From Nocardioides luteus (lineage in GTDB: Bacteria > Actinomycetota > Actinomycetes > Propionibacteriales > Nocardioidaceae): DNA of 64,000 nt. The stretch covers positions 62,001-126,000 of the forward strand of contig NZ_JZDQ02000012.1 in NCBI RefSeq assembly GCF_000960475.2, written 5' to 3'. Shown in pieces: positions 60,725 through 64,000 of the stretch (positions are counted from its first letter, which is position 1; every line of letters starts with the position of its first letter). The position numbers were made by a program, and so were the translations under genes. The notes beneath the pieces are model-generated. The model searched no databases, was not told the DNA's origin, and saw nothing but the letters and a program-made list of their open reading frames with translations.

Positions 60725-63259
60725 GTGAGCATCAGTCGCAGGGCGGAGACGCCGGCCGCGCCCAGGCGCGGCCGGCTCACCGTCTACCTCGGCGCGGCGC
60801 CGGGGGTGGGAAAGACGTACGCGATGCTGGGCGAGGCGAGACGGCGAGCGGCACGCGGGACGGACGTGGTCATCGGGTACGTGGAGACCCACGACCGCGT
60901 GCACACCACCGAGATGCTGGAGGGACTCGAGGTGATCCCGCGCCGGGAGATCGGCTACCGCGGGACGACGTTCACCGAACTCGACGTCGAGGCTGTGATC
61001 GCCCGCGACCCGAAGGTGGTCTGCATCGACGAGCTCGCGCACACCAACGTGCCCGGCAGCCGCCACACCAAACGGGCCCAGGACGTCGAGCAGATCCGGG
61101 CGGCCGGCATCGACGTGATCACCACCGTCAACATCCAGCACCTGGAGTCGCTCAACGACGAGGTCGAGCGGATCACCGGCGTACGTCAGCGGGAGACCGT
61201 GCCGGACGAGGTGGTCCGCACCGCCGACCAGATCCAGCTCGTCGACATGGCGCCCGACGCGCTGCGGCGGCGGATGGCGCACGGCAACATCTACAAGCCC
61301 GACAACATCGACGCGAGCCTGACCTCCTACTTCCGGGTCGGCAACCTGACCGCGCTGCGCGAGCTGGCGCTGCTGTGGCTGGCCGACCGGGTCGACGACG
61401 CTCTCGGCGACTACCGGCGCGAGCACCGGATCGAGCACCCGTGGCCGACCAAGGAGCGGATCGTGGTGGCGGTCACCGGTGGACCGGAGTCGGAGACGCT
61501 GCTGCGGCGGGCGGCCCGGCTCTGCCAGCGCGCGAAGGGGTCCGAGCTGCTGGCGGTGCATGTGGTCACCGCCGACGGACTGGCCCGTCCGGAGGCCGGG
61601 TCGATCGAGCGCGTCCAGGCGCTGACCGCGTCGCTCGGCGGCACCTTCCACAGCGTCGTCGGCGAGGACGCGGCCGCCGCCGTCGTCGACTTCGCCACCG
61701 GCGCCAACGCCACCATGATCATCGTCGGCGTCTCCCGTCACGGGCGGCTGCGCCGGCTCTTCACCGGCACCACCGGAGACCGGATCGCGGCCGCGGCCGG
61801 GTCGATCGACGTACACCTCGTCACCCACGACGAGATCGCCCGTGGGTCGCGGGTCCGTGGTGGCCTCGGCTCACCGCTCAGCCGCACCCGGCAGGTCCTG
61901 GGCTGGCTGTGCGCCGTGCTGGTGCCGCTCGGCCTGGTGTGGCTGCTCCACCACGACGGCATCGAGGGCCCGATCTCCGGCCAGCTTCCGCTGGCCAGCA
62001 TGCTGCTGCTGGCCGCGACGGTCCTGGTCGCCATGATCGGTGGGAGGTGGCCGGCGGTGGTCGCCGCGCTCGCCGGGTTCGGACATCTGAACTGGTGGTT
62101 CACCCCGCCGGTGCACAAGGTCACCATCGCCGAGCCGCGCAACCTGGTGATGCTGGTGATCTTCGTGGCGGTCGCGGTCGGCGTCGCCACGGTCGTCGAC
62201 CGCGCCTCGCGGCGCGCGGACGAGGCCCGCCAGGCCAGGGGAGAGGCGGCGACCATGGGGGCGCTGTCGCGCTCCGTGCTCACCGGCCAGGACACCGCCG
62301 AGGCGATCGTGAGCCGGGTGCGCGAGACGTTCGCCCAGCAGGCGGTGGTGCTGCTGGAGGAGACCCCGCAGGGGTGGGTGCGGATGGCGGGTGCCGGGAT
62401 CGGCTATCCCGCGGAACCGGACCAGGGCGACGCCCAGGTCGCGGTCGACGAGACCCACGTGATCGTCCTGCGTGGCACCCCGCTGCGGGCACGCGACCGA
62501 CGCGTCCTGGAGGCCTTCGCGCTCCAGACGTCGCTGGTCCTGGAGCATCGGCGGCTGCGTGACCAGGCCGATCGCGCGCTCGCCCTGGAGCGTGCGGAGC
62601 AGACCTCGACGGCGCTCCTCCGAGCGGTCTCCCACGACCTGCGTACGCCGCTGGCGACGATGCGCGCCGCCCTCGACGGCCTGCTCGTGGGCCGGGTGCC
62701 GGAGGAGGACCGCAAGGAGCTCGTCGAGTCGGCCGCCTCCTCCGCCGACCAGCTGGAGTCGCTGATCGACAACCTCCTCGACCTCTCCCGGGTCGAAGCG
62801 GGGCTGGTCCACCCCGCGATGCGGGACGTCAGCCTGGAGGAGTCGCTGCCGATGGCCGTCGCCGGCCTGCCCCCGGGCTCGATCGCCTTCGAGGTCGGCG
62901 AGGACACCCCGCTCGTACGCACCGACTCCGGCCTCCTGGAGCGCATCGTCGCCAACCTGGTGAGCAACGCCGTCCGGGTGTCGACCGGCGAGCCGGTGCG
63001 GGTCCTGGCGCACGAGACCCCGGAGACTGTGGAGGTGATGATCGTCGATCGTGGACCGGGCGTGCCCGAGGAGCAGCGGGAGCGGATGTTCGAGCCGTTC
63101 CAGCGGCTCGACGACACCTCGGCCGGCGGGCTGGGACTCGGCCTGGCGGTCGCCCGCGGACTCAGCGAGGCGCTCGGGATCAGGCTCACGGCCGAGGACA
63201 CCCCGGGTGGGGGACTGACCATGGTCGTCGCGGTGCCGCGGGCGAGGAGCGCCCGATGA
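60725..63259 (+). CDS. kdpD: Sensor histidine kinase KdpD
   Basis: The 844-residue protein has the full KdpD layout. An N-terminal KdpD domain has Walker A GAAPGVGKTYAMLGE and CIDELAHTNVPGSRH, and is followed by a universal-stress domain. Four membrane helices (DUF4118) lie near residues 390-490, then a GAF-like region. The kinase follows with phosphorylated His in AVSHDLRTPLATM and ATPase motifs NLVSNAVR, DRGPGVPEEQRERMF and GLGLGLAVARGLSE. It senses low K+ or turgor and phosphorylates KdpE. GTG 60725 is used. Confidence 0.94.
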   Translation: MSISRRAETPAAPRRGRLTVYLGAAPGVGKTYAMLGEARRRAARGTDVVIGYVETHDRVHTTEMLEGLEVIPRREIGYRGTTFTELDVEAVIARDPKVVCIDELAHTNVPGSRHTKRAQDVEQIRAAGIDVITTVNIQHLESLNDEVERITGVRQRETVPDEVVRTADQIQLVDMAPDALRRRMAHGNIYKPDNIDASLTSYFRVGNLTALRELALLWLADRVDDALGDYRREHRIEHPWPTKERIVVAVTGGPESETLLRRAARLCQRAKGSELLAVHVVTADGLARPEAGSIERVQALTASLGGTFHSVVGEDAAAAVVDFATGANATMIIVGVSRHGRLRRLFTGTTGDRIAAAAGSIDVHLVTHDEIARGSRVRGGLGSPLSRTRQVLGWLCAVLVPLGLVWLLHHDGIEGPISGQLPLASMLLLAATVLVAMIGGRWPAVVAALAGFGHLNWWFTPPVHKVTIAEPRNLVMLVIFVAVAVGVATVVDRASRRADEARQARGEAATMGALSRSVLTGQDTAEAIVSRVRETFAQQAVVLLEETPQGWVRMAGAGIGYPAEPDQGDAQVAVDETHVIVLRGTPLRARDRRVLEAFALQTSLVLEHRRLRDQADRALALERAEQTSTALLRAVSHDLRTPLATMRAALDGLLVGRVPEEDRKELVESAASSADQLESLIDNLLDLSRVEAGLVHPAMRDVSLEESLPMAVAGLPPGSIAFEVGEDTPLVRTDSGLLERIVANLVSNAVRVSTGEPVRVLAHETPETVEVMIVDRGPGVPEEQRERMFEPFQRLDDTSAGGLGLGLAVARGLSEALGIRLTAEDTPGGGLTMVVAVPRARSAR

Positions 63260-63942
63260 GCCGCGTACTCGTCGTCGATGACGAGCCTGCTCTGCTGCGG
63301 GCGCTCGCCATCAACCTTCGTGCCGCCGGCTGGGAGGTCGAGACCGCGACCGACGGGCGCTCGGCGCTCGCCGCCGTGGCGGCAACCCATCCCGATGTCG
63401 TGCTTCTCGACCTCGGGCTCCCCGACCTGGACGGCACCGAGGTGATCGAGGGGCTGCGGGGCTGGACCCAGGTGCCGGTGGTCGTGCTCTCCGCGCGCCA
63501 GCACGGTGACGACAAGGTCGAGGCGCTCGACCTGGGCGCCGACGACTACGTCACCAAGCCGTTCGCGATGAACGAGCTGATGGCGCGTCTGCGGGCGGCG
63601 GTCAGGCGCTCCCAGGAGTCCGCGCCGCCGGCCGCGACCACCCTGACCGTCGGTGACCTGGAGATCGACTTCGCCCGCAAGCGGGTGCACAAGGCGGGCT
63701 CGGACGTACGACTGACGCCGACCGAGTGGTCCTTCCTGGAGCTGCTCGCCCGCAACGTCGGCCGGCTGGTCCCACGCGACCAGATCCTCAAGGAGGTCTG
63801 GGGCCCCGCCTACGCGAAGGAGACCCACTACCTGCGCGTCTATGCCGCCCAGCTGCGCCGCAAGCTCGAGGACGACCCCTCGCACCCGCGCTACCTGGTC
63901 ACCACCCCGGGGGTGGGTTACACCCTGGATCCGGGGGAGTAG
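63256..63942 (+). CDS. kdpE: Response regulator KdpE (OmpR family)
   Basis: The 228-residue protein has a receiver domain (LVVDDEPALLRALAINLRAA, phosphorylated Asp in VVLLDLGLPDLDG, Lys in YVTKPFAMNEL) and a C-terminal winged helix (VRLTPTEWSFLELLARNVGR, YLRVYAAQLRRKLEDDP). It overlaps kdpD by four bases. It should activate the kdpF promoter, where 11-bp-spaced GTCAAG repeats lie at 56119-56167. The kdp operon thus carries its own regulator at the end. Confidence 0.95.
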   Translation: MSRVLVVDDEPALLRALAINLRAAGWEVETATDGRSALAAVAATHPDVVLLDLGLPDLDGTEVIEGLRGWTQVPVVVLSARQHGDDKVEALDLGADDYVTKPFAMNELMARLRAAVRRSQESAPPAATTLTVGDLEIDFARKRVHKAGSDVRLTPTEWSFLELLARNVGRLVPRDQILKEVWGPAYAKETHYLRVYAAQLRRKLEDDPSHPRYLVTTPGVGYTLDPGE

Positions 63943-64000
63943 AGCGAGGCCACGATCCCCAGGGCCAGGAGCAGCGCCAGGTGGCGCAGGTCGCTGGCGG
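63918..64000 (-). CDS. C-terminal fragment of a membrane protein (runs off the right edge)
   Basis: Reading the minus strand from the window edge gives ASDLRHLALLLALGIVASLY and SPGSRV before a TAA at 63918-63920. It is one hydrophobic helix with a short polar end, with strongly G/C third positions. Its last 25 bases overlap the kdpE 3' end. The family cannot be told from 26 residues. Confidence 0.5.
   Translation of the reverse strand, partial: ASDLRHLALLLALGIVASLYSPGSRV

Overview
The window is a contiguous piece of a very GC-rich actinobacterial chromosome. Evidence for this is the near-saturated G/C third codon positions, frequent GTG/TTG starts, long antisense shadow ORFs, DUF3618, SARP/AfsR and AccA3-type proteins, and the NgcEFG importer without its own ATPase. 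The gene set and the frequent GTACGC hexamer fit Nocardioidaceae (Nocardioides or a relative); that placement is inference. I found no rRNA, CRISPR array, transposase, integrase or phage module. It reads as ordinary chromosome with several small accessory islands.

Layout. 1-372: N-terminus of pyruvate carboxylase. 443-3619: LysR regulator divergent from an MHS transporter and 3-hydroxybutyrate dehydrogenase (ketone-body use). 3637-5430: NAD-epimerase and TetR pair sharing two palindromic operators. 5539-7302: biotin carboxylase/BCCP. 7384-12594: aminosugar island (BadF-type kinase, SIS protein, NgcE/F/G). 12660-17426: acyl-CoA dehydrogenase, GtrA, Maf, DUF805, tRNA-Leu, peroxiredoxin, DUF3618, GroES-like protein. 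17508-21772: class F-like sortase, two paralogous secreted membrane-anchored proteins and a secreted HNH/Excalibur lipoprotein. 22109-23461: iron-box heme oxygenase and TetR. 23480-25854: enoyl-CoA hydratase-like protein and SDR divergent from PaaX. 25975-28603: tRNA-Lys and a MarR-MarR-FAD oxidoreductase operon. 28680-32724: YjbR protein, lipoprotein, SARP regulator. 32732-36548: acyl-CoA ligase and a MocR/YczE divergent pair. 36571-39911: tRNA-Arg, zinc-ribbon/disordered membrane protein, cell-wall amidase. 39913-48610: aminopeptidase P, PrsW, two dynamin-like GTPases, SSB, EttA. 48729-55805: MFS, MarR, thiolase, double-hotdog thioesterase, a small membrane protein, DUF389, CorA. 56208-63942: complete kdpFABCDE. 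The right edge holds the C-terminus of a minus-strand membrane protein.

Most genes are in short operons, often with 4-bp stop/start overlaps. Many regulators sit divergently beside their probable targets, and several intergenic regions carry clear palindromes or direct repeats that suggest operators. A GCCGAGTCGGCGC-type palindrome recurs only at ends of convergent genes and looks like a genome-specific bidirectional terminator module.

The most interesting items are the sortase/paralogous surface protein/secreted nuclease locus (17508-21772), the PrsW plus paired dynamin-like GTPase operon (41461-46169), 11-bp-phased direct repeats ahead of kdpF, three GATTGG repeats between the MocR and YczE genes, and the dispersed terminator palindrome family. 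Homology calls come from recognised motifs and family knowledge; no database search was run.
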